The notes below the pieces were generated by a model. That model was not told the origin of the DNA and made no database searches. It saw only the letters and a program-made list of their open reading frames with translations. From Orychophragmus violaceus (lineage: Eukaryota > Streptophyta > Magnoliopsida > Brassicales > Brassicaceae), in assembly GCA_030180135.1 (NCBI GenBank), contig CM058236.1, positions 11,429,357-11,493,356 on the forward strand: a stretch of DNA of 64,000 bases. Direction: 5' to 3'. Every line of letters starts with the position of its first letter. Positions within the stretch are counted from its first letter, which is position 1. Made by a program: the position numbers and the translations under genes. Positions 21,821 to 32,339 of this stretch are shown piece by piece.

Positions 21821-22331
21821 ACTTGTACGTCACTGACTGCTGTCGTTGAATGTAAAGCAACAATGTCTCACCATTCTCGGGTTTAGACAGTATTGGCGGG
21901 TTCGACAAGTAGTCCTTGAGTTGGATGAATGCCTCTTGACACTTGTCGTCCCACACGAATCTTTTGTTTCCTCGTAGGAGCTCGTAAAAAGGCAGACATT
22001 TATCCGTTGACCGGGATATAAACCTGTTCAAGGCGGCTATGCGGCCAGTGAGGCGTTGTACCTCTCGAGTGTTCTTGGGAGATGGCAAGTCGATTATGGC
22101 TGTGATCTGCTTTGGATTAGCTTCTATTCCTCTCTGAGTTACCACGTATCCAAGGAACTCTCCTGATGTCACTCCGAACGTACACTTAGTTGGATTAAGC
22201 TTCATGCCGTACCGGTTAAGGATGTTGAAACATTCCTTTAAATGGCCGACATGCTGAGAGGCAATCAGAGATTTGACTAGCATGTCGTCGATGTAAACCT
22301 CCATAGTTGCGCCGAGTTGTCCTGCAAACAT
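21645..22331 (-). pseudogene. element B reverse transcriptase, central segment
   Basis: The reading frame carries the RT active site as MEVYIDDMLVKS near its start, then GEFLGYVVTQRGIEANP and the thumb region with SPKNTREVQRLTGRIAAL. It is shifted relative to both neighbouring ORFs, so pol has frameshifts close to 22330 and 21830. Confidence 0.85.
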
Positions 22332-25300
22332 CCGGTTTACCAGCCGCTTGGTAGGTGGCGCCGGCGTTTTTGAGGCCGAAGGGCATGACTTTATAGCAAT
22401 ACGTACCGCGTTCAGTGATGAAGGCCGTCTTTTCTCTGTCGTCCGGGTTCATGAGGATCTGATTATATCCTGAGAACGCATCCATGAATGATAGCAATTC
22501 ATTTCCGGCTGTTGCTTCAACAAGTCGGTCGATATGTGGCAGCGGGAAACTATCCTTCGGGCAGGCCTTGTTGAGATCTGTGAAGTCAACACATACTCTC
22601 CACTTTCCGTTTTTCTTTTTCACTACCACTGGATTAGCCAACCAGTCGGGGTACTTGACTTCTTGGATTGAACCGGCTTCAAGTAACTTTTCTACTTCGT
22701 CGTTGACTGCTTTAGCCCTTTCAGGGCCGAGTTTTCGTCTTTTTTGCTTGACTGGCTTGTAAGTCGGATCGACATTCAGTTCGTGAGTTGTAATGGTTGG
22801 ATTGATACCCTTCATGTCCTTCATTGTCCACGCAAACGTTGTAACGTTTTGCTGTAGGAAGGCGATCAGTTCCCTTTTGATGTTATCTGGCAATTCTGCG
22901 CCAATGCCTACATACTTGCTTGCATCTGAGTCGTCGATGATGACTTGCTGGATCAGTTCTTTCTCTGGTCCTTTTCTTCCGTGTTCCGTGTTGATCATGC
23001 ACGAAGGTACTCTGATCTTATGTTCTCTCGCGAAACACGACCGACTTGCGCTCTGGCATCCTTTGACTGTCTGGATTCCTTTAGGTGTCGGGAATTTCAG
23101 ACATTGATGGTATGTCGAAGATACCGCCTTCATGCTATACAGCCATGGAGTTCCGAGGATTACGTTATAGATGGTTGGCTTGTCGATGACATGAAACCTC
23201 ACCAATCTGTTAACTCCTCCTGCGAAAACGGGCAACTTGATTGTTCCAATTGTGTATGTCGTTTCGCTTGTGAACCCGGTGAGCGGTTTGGCCTTCTGCT
23301 TGATATCCTCCTCCTTAATATCCATCTTTTTGAGCGTATCTAGGAAAATTAAATCTATCGAGCTCCCGGTGTCCACCAGTATTCGAGATACTTGGCAACT
23401 TCCGATCAACAGCTCAACCACTAGTGGGTCGTTATGAGGGTAGTGAGTTCCGTAGAGATCCTGGTCAGTAAAGATGACGGGCGGGTCATCTGACAGGATT
23501 GGTTGAGGCGCCTTTTGCGCGGCTAACGCTAGGCGTTCATAGACCTTGATTGACCGGACCGAATCATTTACGGAGATTAGACCTCCCATGATCATGTTGA
23601 TTCTTCGGATGGTCTTGGGGGTTTCTTCTTCATCCTCCTCTTCTTCTTCTTCACGGTTACGTTTCAAAGCTATGCTTTTGATACGCCGTGGTGGTTTATC
23701 CTGCTTAGGAGCCTGCTCGTCGGCTTTGTCTTCCTTCTGTTGTCCCGACTCTTCCTTTTTTAACCTTTCAATGGCCGCCTTGATCTCTTCATTGGAAAGT
23801 CGGGAGTAGAGCGCGTTTCTGAGATTCCGACATTCAGCCGTGTCGTGCGACGTAGCTTGATGGTATTCGCAGTACTTATCCCCCGAAGCGGAAGCTGCTT
23901 GTTGCGCCTTCTTTGCCTCTTTTATCTTATTCCACGGTTTTGATGACCGGGATTTATCGGTGTTGTCCACAACCATTGTTTTGGCGCTTTTACTGTCGTA
24001 GTGCTGTCTGGGTTCTCTTTCTTCCTTCTTATCTGCTTGTTTACCGGAACCAAATCTCTTTGCCAATGCGACCTTCTTCTCCTCCAATTCCACGAACTTG
24101 TTTGCCCGATGGAGTGCGTCTTCGATGGTTAATGGCGGGTTGATGACTAAATCTTGGTAAAAAGGCGACTCATGCCAGACGGCGTTTTTCAGGGCCGCGA
24201 TAGTGAACTTATTTGGCGCCTCAGCTCGTGTCATTACTGCCCTGAACCTTTCTACGAAATCTTTCAATGTTTCCTTCTTCTCTTGCGTCATCGACATCAA
24301 CGCACTCAGCGAAGTGTCCTTACGAATGTAGGCAAAGTGATGCCTTACGAATGCCCATGTGAGGTCGGAGAAACTATCGATTGATTTGGAAGGGAGTCGG
24401 GAGAACCAGTTTAGCGCGTCCCCTTCCAGGGTTTCAGTGAACAGTTGGCAGAAACCGATGTCACGCTCCTCGTTTGACGAGAACCGTGCCTTTGCCGCCA
24501 TGATTTTGAACGTTGTGAGGTGGGTTGCTGGGTCTTTCGTGCCGTCGTACATTGGTAGCCTGAGCTTTTCTCTTTGCCTAATGTACGTGTTTGTGATGCG
24601 CGAGGTGAAGGGCGTCCTACGAGTTTCCTCGATGATCCGGTCGATCTCGGGTGCGGACCCCTTCACGCCATGGACCTCCCCTTTTAATTCTTTCAGGGTG
24701 TCTTTGAGCTCAATCAGTTGTTTCTCGACATGGTTGCGACTTGCTCCGCGAATAGACGCTCCATGAGTTTTCTCGTGCGACATACTTCGCTCGCGGCGAT
24801 AGTTGTCACGGTACGAGCCATTCTCATGTCGCGATTTTCGTCTGTGGTGCATGTCCCGTGTTCGGTGACTGGTACGTTCATCCCTATCGGGTGAATACCT
24901 CTCATCACTCCAGTCGTTCCGACTTTCGCTCCGTTTGGGTTCCTCAGACCCTTCCTTCCGATGTGAGCTCCGCTCGCGAGTATCCTTCTTGTTGCTTTCC
25001 TTACGCGGGTTGCTCCTGGACTCGCTGCTACGGCTCTGTTCATGGTGGCTTTCCTCAGATGTACTGTAGACCAGTCGTCTGGCGACTTTGTCTTTCACCT
25101 TTGGTGGCACCTCTCTCCTGGGTTTTCTAGATTGTTGACCCGAACGGATCTTTGCTTGCTCTGTCTGCAGCAGGTCGATTTTTTCCGAGAACGTTTTGAT
25201 CAAGTCGTTATGTGACTCGATCTTGGCCATTAGAGTGGCTAAGACCTTGTCTTGCTCGATTTGAGCCTCTGTTTCGCTGAGTGACGGGGCATGTTTGCCG

Positions 25301-25458
25301 TCATCTCGAGCTTTGTTTGTTTTGGCGGCGTCTCGCGGCTGCTTGCCGCCTTTCGTCGCGTCGTCTTCGTGATCACTTTGGTCGTAATCACTTGCTTCAT
25401 GATCGCTTAGGTCAACCCTAGGGTTTTCCGGATCGATTTCCTTACGGTTTCCCGACAT
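22216..25458 (-). CDS. element B Gag-protease-RT N-terminal ORF
   Basis: This is a 1080-codon ORF. A charged, Ser/Arg-rich N terminus (to about residue 290) precedes a retrotransposon Gag domain (about 300-450, with LEGDALNWFSRLP and ETLKDFVERFRAVMTRAE). It continues with a zinc-knuckle-like CEYHQATSHDTAEC, an aspartic protease (ILVDTGSS, near 695) and the RT fingers/palm (WRVCVDFTDLNKACPKDSFP and MPFGLKNAGATYQ). After that motif the frame is wrong. The last ~40 residues are out-of-frame translation and true RT continues in the frame of 21645-22331. Gag and protease appear intact; full Pol cannot be made. Confidence 0.88.
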   Translation of the reverse strand: MSGNRKEIDPENPRVDLSDHEASDYDQSDHEDDATKGGKQPRDAAKTNKARDDGKHAPSLSETEAQIEQDKVLATLMAKIESHNDLIKTFSEKIDLLQTEQAKIRSGQQSRKPRREVPPKVKDKVARRLVYSTSEESHHEQSRSSESRSNPRKESNKKDTRERSSHRKEGSEEPKRSESRNDWSDERYSPDRDERTSHRTRDMHHRRKSRHENGSYRDNYRRERSMSHEKTHGASIRGASRNHVEKQLIELKDTLKELKGEVHGVKGSAPEIDRIIEETRRTPFTSRITNTYIRQREKLRLPMYDGTKDPATHLTTFKIMAAKARFSSNEERDIGFCQLFTETLEGDALNWFSRLPSKSIDSFSDLTWAFVRHHFAYIRKDTSLSALMSMTQEKKETLKDFVERFRAVMTRAEAPNKFTIAALKNAVWHESPFYQDLVINPPLTIEDALHRANKFVELEEKKVALAKRFGSGKQADKKEEREPRQHYDSKSAKTMVVDNTDKSRSSKPWNKIKEAKKAQQAASASGDKYCEYHQATSHDTAECRNLRNALYSRLSNEEIKAAIERLKKEESGQQKEDKADEQAPKQDKPPRRIKSIALKRNREEEEEEDEEETPKTIRRINMIMGGLISVNDSVRSIKVYERLALAAQKAPQPILSDDPPVIFTDQDLYGTHYPHNDPLVVELLIGSCQVSRILVDTGSSIDLIFLDTLKKMDIKEEDIKQKAKPLTGFTSETTYTIGTIKLPVFAGGVNRLVRFHVIDKPTIYNVILGTPWLYSMKAVSSTYHQCLKFPTPKGIQTVKGCQSASRSCFAREHKIRVPSCMINTEHGRKGPEKELIQQVIIDDSDASKYVGIGAELPDNIKRELIAFLQQNVTTFAWTMKDMKGINPTITTHELNVDPTYKPVKQKRRKLGPERAKAVNDEVEKLLEAGSIQEVKYPDWLANPVVVKKKNGKWRVCVDFTDLNKACPKDSFPLPHIDRLVEATAGNELLSFMDAFSGYNQILMNPDDREKTAFITERGTYCYKVMPFGLKNAGATYQAAGKPDVCRTTRRNYGGLHRRHASQISDCLSACRPFKGMFQHP

Positions 25459-25483
25459 CTCGTTCAGAAATTTCTCTTAGAAA

Positions 25484-25501
25484 TCCCCACAGTCGGCGCC
25501 A
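25484..25501 (-). promoter_or_regulatory. primer binding site of element B
   Basis: The minus strand reads TGGCGCCGACTGTGGGGA, two bases after the LTR end. It is a Ty3/gypsy-type primer site, related to but different from that of element A. The tRNA was not identified. Confidence 0.85.
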
Positions 25502-25503
25502 AT

Positions 25504-26051
25504 TGTAAGATCTCAACTCGGTCTATCTGAAGATAGAAAGAGTTTTAGGGTTTGAAAATTAGGGATTCTAAAAGAAGAATTTAGGAACGCGGTGAGACTT
25601 GGGAATTTAGGGTTTAAAAGCCGGCGTTTCCGAGGTGGAAGCCGGTAAAGAATGTTATGAAAGTCGCCGGAGAGAATTTTAGGTTAAAGTCGCTCTAAAA
25701 GTCTCTCAAGGCCGAAAATAATAAGAAAGCGTATCCTTTATTGAATATTTGTGCTCCCTTTTATAGGATTACAAGTCGGTCTAAAATAAAAAGAAAATAA
25801 GAGATAATCATGAATATTTCCTAATATCCCGATTCTACCGAGATATGAAATGTTTCCATATTATTGATGTCGGCGAGCCGCCTTGGTCCTCTTGATCGAA
25901 CACCTTCCAAAACCCTAATGTAAGCCTGTTGCCCCAAGTCCGGTTTAACCTAAGTTTTACCGTCTTGGGCCTTTTACCGACTTTCCATTGCTGGGCCGAC
26001 CTATACTCATGAATAGGCCTTTTTAGGAAAGTGCTAAACTTGACTCCAACA
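25504..26051 (-). repeat. element B LTR, right copy (5' LTR)
   Basis: This 548-bp copy pairs with 13968-14515. It is followed by the CTCTT target duplication at 26052. Confidence 0.95.
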
Positions 26052-26056
26052 CTCTT

Positions 26057-26209
26057 GTATTTGCTTAGATTAAGGAACTTTGTGCATTCTTGGTGTTATA
26101 GGTCACTAGCTCCTTGTGGATTCGATCCTAAAGTGTTATATCGACAACCATTCGATTGTGGTAGCCTACACATTAGATTAATTGGTGTGTAAAAAAAACG
26201 CAAACATCA
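26057..26209 (+). repeat. element A 3' LTR, second part
   Basis: It continues the 3' LTR after element B and matches 5673-5825. It ends GCAAACATCA at 26209, marking the right end of element A. Confidence 0.88.
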
Positions 26210-26554
26210 TTTACACACATGTAATTAGAGACTCCGAAGTAAGGAACATATTTCATAGCGGTTTCAAGTACTTCACTTTGTTGAGTTACCTTGAATGTTG
26301 GTGAATGGTTCTGGCAGTAAAGTCATAGCCTTTGCAAACTCAAATCCACTCACAAATTGTTAATTATATATTGAGTTTTTTTACGTGTGAAATTGCTAAA
26401 ATTCGGAACAATCTGAGCTTTGTTGGACACAAACCGGAAATAGACGGAAGTTCAAATTATATTATAAAAATGAAAACATCTGATGATTCAAGTCCTAATA
26501 TGGTAGTTTGGACCAAAATGAACAATGTTATATCAGCCAAGTTTGTTGCCATCT
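26210..26554. other. no gene recognised
   Basis: Sequence between element A and the F-box FBD remnant. It may be the decayed end of that gene; no domain could be read with confidence. Confidence 0.4.
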
Positions 26555-27803
26555 TTAAGCCGCAATATATATATCTTGTGAGTTGAAATGTTGTAGAGGT
26601 GACAAGAGGCATTCAGCAACAGGAATGGGTTGAATTACGCTCCATGTTTCTGAGGCCAAGCAGAAGAATTAGATAAACACCATACTTGGCCTTTCACCAG
26701 CCAAAAAAGGTTTATTGAAGTAACTTACATTCATGTAAGAGATGTCCTCCTAGCACTTGTAAGTTGGGAGAATCTTTGAAAAGCTTGCCAAGGAGATTCG
26801 ACAAATCCCTGTTGCATGTACATAGCTTTAGATGTTCAAGCTGGCTGAAAACAAAACCATTACCATCCACATCCTGCCCACCTATTTCTAGAACCTGCAC
26901 GATCAAAGAGATGTTAAAATATAAAAGAAGGGATTATTCTATAAATGCAATTGATAGATGAAAACTAAGTACCTCTGAACATATAGTAAGACGCTTGACA
27001 GATGTGATTGATCCAATAAGATTGTCGAGATCAGGTAATATCAAATCTATATATGCTTCGTTCAGCTTAGGCATATTCTTAAGCAAAGAGTAGTGGTCCA
27101 CATAAGTCCAGTCCACAAGTTCTAAATACTCTAAAGAAGGAGTATCTATCTCATACCCATCCAAAAAGCGATTCTCAGGTATAAAAAGTGATAAACTCTG
27201 CAAAGACGGGACGATAACAGTGAACTCTATCATATCAATATCACAAAAGTGCACCCACAGTTCTTCAAGCACAGGACATATAGATAGAAGCTGTTGAAGA
27301 GATTTTCCACCTTCACATCTCACAGATTCAAGTTGCAATTTTTTCAGAGAGGGAAGACCACAAACCATAGAAGGAACATCCATGAGAGTCACGCAATTGA
27401 GTTTCAAGATCACGAGCGATTCGCAGGTATAAAAGCTCCCCGGAAATATGTTTACATCACCAGAATAATAAGATATTTCCAGCTCACGCAAGTAGCGAGC
27501 AACTGTAAGTTCAACCCACCGTTTGATATCTTCAGGTGTAATATGTTCATCACTTAGATCTAGACGCAAGCTTTCTATGACCGGAGCTCTATTTAGTGAC
27601 AGATTCTTGTCAACAAATTCCCCAAGTCCAGGCTTTGTATGTATGTGAGTAACATACTCAGAAATGTAGTCAAGTTTAGGCAACCACATCCAAAGAAACT
27701 CCCATCTCTTAGACAAAATGCTGGTTGATACAGCAGCTTTTGTTGGAACAAACGACAGTACCTTCAGCAGCAATTCATCGGGCAATCCGCTGATTCTGTC
27801 CAT
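26555..27803 (-). pseudogene. F-box/LRR/FBD gene, probably damaged
   Basis: Exon 1 (27803-26973) starts MDRISGLPDELLLKVLSFVP, a canonical plant F-box, followed by leucine-rich segments such as SLVILKLNCVTL and SLEYLELVDW. Exon 2 (26894-26712) joins in phase through GTACTT/GTGCAG sites and carries FSQLEHLKLC and SPNLQVL. These proteins are substrate receptors of SCF ubiquitin ligases. A likely third exon (26650-26555) shows an FBD start, WSVIQPIPVAECLLSPLQ, but hits a stop after about 30 residues. Exon 2 reads into its own stop at 26712. The FBD domain is therefore lost. Exons 1-2 could still give a ~337-residue protein, so 'pseudogene' is likely but not certain. Confidence 0.75.
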
Positions 27804-28139
27804 ATCTAACAAAAATTAAGCCGAACAAACGACACAGCATAAATGGAGGAACATAGAAAAAGCCTATGAAATTCAGTAGATGGAAGCTGAACCAGAAGAT
27901 AAATCGAAAGTTCTACAAAATAAATGCAAAAGCATTTCAGAGAATTGCTTAAGTAACTGGAACGACATCACTAATTATTTAAGTCAAACAAACCATTCGT
28001 CTTTCACAATTAGTGGGTCTTCGCGTGGGCCAGACTTTCTTTAGTTTTCAGCATCTTAAAGTTTGCATTTGCAATGATGATGAATAATACGGGTATTCTT
28101 ATTGTCTCCTGCTGCATTTCCAGCGAGTTCAAGTATCTA
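27804..28139. other. upstream region of the F-box gene
   Basis: No ORF or element was recognised. It presumably holds the F-box 5' untranslated region and promoter. Confidence 0.4.
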
Positions 28140-28722
28140 GGACCATCTCTAATCTACCACTCCATTTTTTTTTACTCCAAAATAGAATAACTTCAAAATA
28201 GAATAGTGTTTTATTTCAATGTATTACTCCATTTTTTACTCTATAAATAAAATATTCTTTATAATTTTTTTCTATTTTTTTAATATATTTTAGTTATAAA
28301 ATTTACAAATTGACCCTATTTATTTTATTTTTTGTAAATGTTTTCATAAGTTATGAAATAATTTTACTTTATAATTTTTTATGAACAATAAAATAATATT
28401 AAAAATAATAAATTTTTATTTTATAATGTTTAAAAATAATTATAATTGTTGCTGAAAAATATAAACATATATATACATATATATTTACATATTAAATATT
28501 ATTATATTCATAAAAGTTAAAAATCAAAAGATTTAATATTCAAAAAGATCAATTTGTAAATAAAAAAATTTCACTCCAAAATAGAATGAAAAGTAGAGCT
28601 ATTCCAAATATGGAGTAATCTCATCCATTACTTCATTTTGGAGTAGAAAATGGAGTGAGTTGGAGAGGATTTTATTCCAAATCTCGTTTTGGAGTGAGAA
28701 ATAGAATATGGTTGGAGATGCT
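28140..28722. mobile_element. MITE with imperfect terminal inverted repeats
   Basis: The very A/T-rich core is bounded by GACCATCTCTAATC on the left and GGTTGGAGATGCT on the right, which are imperfect inverted repeats. Internal CACTCCA...TGGAGTG stretches are also inverted. A CTA on each side may be a 3-bp target duplication. The superfamily was not determined. Confidence 0.65.
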
Positions 28723-29053
28723 CTAAGAAAGATCGAACAAACATGTTTCAGCCTCAATAAAGCCACATTTCATTATAAATCTTTATGATAATAAGATAAA
28801 ATTACCTAGTGAGAACTATGAAAAATGAATCAAAACACTAATTTCGACCACATTAAGATTATCTGGGAAAAGCTAAGCAAAGTTGCCAATTAGGAATAAA
28901 TTACTGAAATTCTCCAAATTTGCATGTCATATTCGTAAAATATAAAAGAAATCTACATCCGCCATAGATTTTTTTTAAACAAATCATGCAAAAACAGAGA
29001 CTGTACCGAAAAATGGAGAAACGGAAAAGGAAGAATGGGAAAGGAATATTCAC
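28723..29053. other. no gene recognised
   Basis: A/T-rich sequence downstream of the H2A exon donor site. The expected second H2A exon was not found here. Confidence 0.4.
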
Positions 29054-29242
29054 CTCGGCGGCTAGATACTCAAAGAGGGCGGCGAGATAAACCAGAGCAC
29101 CAGCTCTGACACGTTCGACGTATTTACAGGCTTTGAGGAATCGAGCGATACGACCCACCGAGAATTAGAGCTCAGCTTGGCTACTTCGAAATGTGGCTTT
29201 CTTCGCCGCACAGGATTTGAGAGTCTTTCCACGACCTGCCAT
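29054..29242 (-). pseudogene. histone H2A exon 1 pseudogene
   Basis: The minus strand reads MAGRGKTLKSCAAKKATFRS, then a histone-fold start with [20 protein letters not shown] and EYLAAE before a GT donor. This is the usual first-exon boundary of plant H2A genes. A TAA replaces the expected Gln codon just before the FxVGRIARF motif. Conserved residues are altered (AGKYAERVGAGAP has become [13 protein letters not shown]). No second exon was seen nearby. H2A is a core nucleosome subunit; this copy is dead. Confidence 0.88.
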
Positions 29243-29565
29243 TTTCAACAACCAATGGAGCTTTCCCAGGAAAAAAATTCTGGTGAAAAAAAGAAGTAAC
29301 AACGACTATGGGAGATAACGAAAGAATCGGCAAATTAACAGAGAAGCGGTTACGACACTCACCATTACAAAGCGGAGGGTCGGCAGAAGAGACTAACAAG
29401 GAAGAAGATACGACATACATCACGTTACAACATTTGGGTTTGTATTAGATCATAGGCTTAGACTTCTTGAAGTTGTCATATATTCAGAATAAATTAAAAA
29501 CCCAAAAATATGTAGAGAAAAGAGAGGTGGCAGAGAGAGAAGTGCCCCATTATATATATATTAGA
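29243..29565. other. no gene recognised
   Basis: Sequence between the H2A start and the Helitron end; it could be the old H2A 5' flank. No promoter element was clear. Confidence 0.4.
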
Positions 29566-31854
29566 CTAGTGGGATGTCCACGCTTCGCGCGGAAAGTTTT
29601 TATAAATAATAAGCCGAATGTTTGCTTTACTTATCTCAAATGTAATTCATATGTTGGAAATTGGTGGTATTTTTAGTTTGAATTAACCGTTGTATGTGCA
29701 TGATCTTTACATATCCTTTGACTTTAGTCTTATTTAACCAAATGCACAGAGTAAGCGACCACATTCATCTCTTTGTAGTTATACTAATGTTAAAAATTTT
29801 ATTGCCTAAATTATTTATTTTAATATCTATTACATGTTTTTTTCGGCTGTCCAAAATTTCCTAGTTTTGGGCTTGATTTTCACGGCTAATTCTCGTTCAT
29901 TAGGTCATTTATTAGTGTTTAGTTATTTGGCTAACCAAAACCGGGGGTGGGTAATTTTTAAGTGGTCGTCTTTTTATCATCAATATCCATATCGAGTCCT
30001 CCCGATAACGATGAAAACTCTATAGAGATCTATAATGATGCACATAGATCCTAAACTTAGAAGCCCAATTAATCATTATTGGGGCGTTCCCGAGCCAAAA
30101 CTCGAATCTCCATACCCTGGTGGATGACCTATTTTATCTTTTTTTCCGTCAACATTCTTTCTCTTTGTAGTAAAATTAGTGTAAGGTTTTTGTCCCATGA
30201 TTGGTTGCTTTATCAATTGTGTTTGGTACGCCGGTGTTTTGCTGATTAGTTTACTGGACTTCATACTTGTGTTTGGCTGTCTATTGAAGTCCTAGTTTTA
30301 TGGTGTGGTCAGCTGTGGGACTGAGTCTAATTTAATTTCTTTGTTCGATTTAGTGTGCATCCTAACTTTTAATGAAACGATTCCCATCTTTTTAACCGGG
30401 TGGCTTCTTCTCCTCCTTGCCTTTAAAATTCTTCTATTCCTCGGGTTCTCAGCCACAGTGACAGTGAGTTTTCTCTCAGATCCAATTTTTTCTTGTTTCT
30501 CTGAATATTCCACGGTTATAAATGTTGATATGTTTGTCGTCAAATTTCCTTTCTTTGCAACTGTGTAATAGTCTGAAAATTGCTCTTCTTTCTATAGTTT
30601 TGAGAGATCTAGTTCTCTGAAACCTTTTTCTGAAATTGCCTTATGTTTTCTGTGGCTTGGATTTGGTATTGAGTACTCGGTCTGTTTTTGTCAAGCACAT
30701 TCAATTATAAATAAGATTTCACGAGCAAAGCATATTAGTGTGTTTGGTATGCAGTTGGTTAACCTGATATTTGTGGTTTTCTTCGGATTATCAGCACGTC
30801 TTTGTGTCTGTAGTCATATCATGTTCTTAGATATTTCTTGGCCCGGTAAATCTGTTAAAAGTATAAGAGAGTTTCGCTTGAGCATTGATTAGTTGTTTTG
30901 CTAAGCAAGTTGGACCATGACTTTATTGTTTGATGGGCCATTTTTTTTTCATGGGAAGTTGTTGTTCTATTATAATTTGTGCATAGTATTAGATACTGAA
31001 TTTCTCAACTCAATGTTACTAACCTTAACTTTTCTGTTTGTTTGTGGATGTTAAATTTAGAGCAGTCGACTGTGATAAGCCTTCTGGATATTGTTCTCCT
31101 GACGGGTCTGTTATACCGTTTACCAAAGTGATTTGTTTGAATACCACCCACTCAATAATTTTGGTATTAGTCATTTTGTTGAGTTTGAGTTCCTTTTAAG
31201 TATTTCTGTTATGTTTTCCCTGAATGTGTTTTCATTTACTGTCTTCAGGTTGCTGTTTGGTTATTCTGTTGTTTGCCTGATATTGTGTTCTCTGTCTTTG
31301 GTGTATGCACCGTCAGATTACTTGTAAGTATCCCATTGACTTTAGTCTTTTAATCCTTGTAAGATTGGGTTAGCTGTTTGGGAGTAAAGGAAGGTTGTGG
31401 TTCCAGCCGTAAGAAGATGTCCATGTTAAAGATTCGTCTCCAATTGTAGGCTGTGTTTTCTTCTGATGTCTATATTTTTATTTCCGGTTGTCGAGGTTTT
31501 TTTGTATTTACTTATCCGACGTTAATCAAACGGAGAGAATGGAGGAAATTCGAGGATGGGGTAAGTTGGAAAATATTTGATGTTACAATTGGTGGAAGTA
31601 TGAAAATTTGAGAGACCAATTTTTTTCCTTCTAATGTAGAAGGTCATGGAGGTTTTTTTTTTATTTTGCGAGTGGAGTGTGATGTATGTAGATGTAGATG
31701 TGACGAAGATATATATATAGATTTATGGGCGTAAGCGTGAAACATTTAATGAGGCAAACAAGTGGTCTGACATGGTAACTTGATGATAAACATGTGGCTA
31801 CTGATGTGGCGTAAGGAGAAGAGAGAAAAATCTTTATTTATATATATATATAGA
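29566..31854 (-). mobile_element. non-autonomous Helitron
   Basis: On the minus strand it begins TCTATATATATATA at 31854 and ends CCCACTAG at 29566, flanked by A and T as Helitrons require. Just inside the 3' end is a hairpin, CCGCGC-GAA-GCGTGG (about 29580-29594). The 5' end with CTCTTCTCCTTACGCCACATC resembles common Brassicaceae Helitron 5' ends. The 2.29-kb interior has no convincing ORF and no Rep/helicase. Confidence 0.83.
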
Positions 31855-31907
31855 TTCTACTTGATTTCTTAAAAAAAAATCTACTGGATTTCAACATTGT
31901 TCAGACT

Positions 31908-32304
31908 TTGGGGCACAGATACTCTTTGTTCTGGGATGATAATTTGCAGCTCCTAACGGACACGACATTGAATAAGCGTACTCTATTCCTGTTGCAATAC
32001 AGCTTTCAACTAGCCATCCACTCGATTTGGAGGGAGCGGAATGGACGAAAACACGGTGAACCTCTCAACTCAGCTACTCAGCTTGCAAGGAGGATGGAAA
32101 AGAATGTACGAAATCGTATATCTTCCATTTGAATGATGGGAGATAGAAGATTTGATGATTACATGGTGTTTGGTTAAATTCTAGATGAGGAGTTCCTAGT
32201 CTTTTCAGTTAAGTTTTTCACAATATCATGTTCAGAAAAGTAAGAACACAATGTTGTAAAGATGTCTTTGATTCAATCTAATTTTACATTGATTCAAAAA
32301 AAAA
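31908..32304 (+). mobile_element. 5'-truncated LINE with poly(A) and target duplication
   Basis: The ORF at 31908-32132 carries AIHSIWRERNGRKHGE, the C-terminal motif of plant L1-type reverse transcriptases. The insert ends in an A-run and is flanked by a perfect 15-bp duplication AACATTGTTCAGACT (31893-31907 and 32305-32319). It is only ~400 bp, a classic truncated target-primed insertion. Confidence 0.9.
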
Positions 32305-32339
32305 AACATTGTTCAGACTCAAATTTGTAATTTCTACAA

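Larger units (their letters stand above)
13968..26051 (-). mobile_element. element B: Tat-like Ty3/gypsy retrotransposon
   Basis: This is a 12,084-bp minus-strand element with two 548-bp LTRs and a perfect 5-bp target duplication CTCTT (13963-13967 and 26052-26056). Removing it restores the sequence still seen uninterrupted in element A's 5' LTR near 5670. The order on the minus strand is LTR, primer site, gag-protease-RT, RNase H, integrase, repeats, then an oppositely oriented multi-exon gene, polypurine tract and LTR. RT before integrase places it in Ty3/gypsy. The antisense gene after pol resembles Tat-lineage elements. LTR copies differ at about six positions. Confidence 0.93.
5432..26209 (+). 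mobile_element. element A: large non-autonomous LTR retrotransposon
   Basis: Element A has the end of a 5' LTR (5432-5825), a TGGCGCCGTTGTCGGGGA primer site, a 6.8-kb interior, a polypurine tract at 12594-12607 and a 3' LTR starting TGATG at 12608 and ending CATCA at 26209. Element B splits the 3' LTR. No protease, reverse transcriptase or integrase is present, so it must use another element's enzymes. The primer-site type and the GGGGGAGTTGATG edge are familiar from Athila/Tat-type Ty3/gypsy elements and their LARD derivatives. The interior is three tandem ORF-bearing units. Confidence 0.82.

Noticed and set aside
24714..25043. Arg-rich ORFs overlapping element B gag
   Set aside because: Out-of-frame readings of the charged Gag N terminus.
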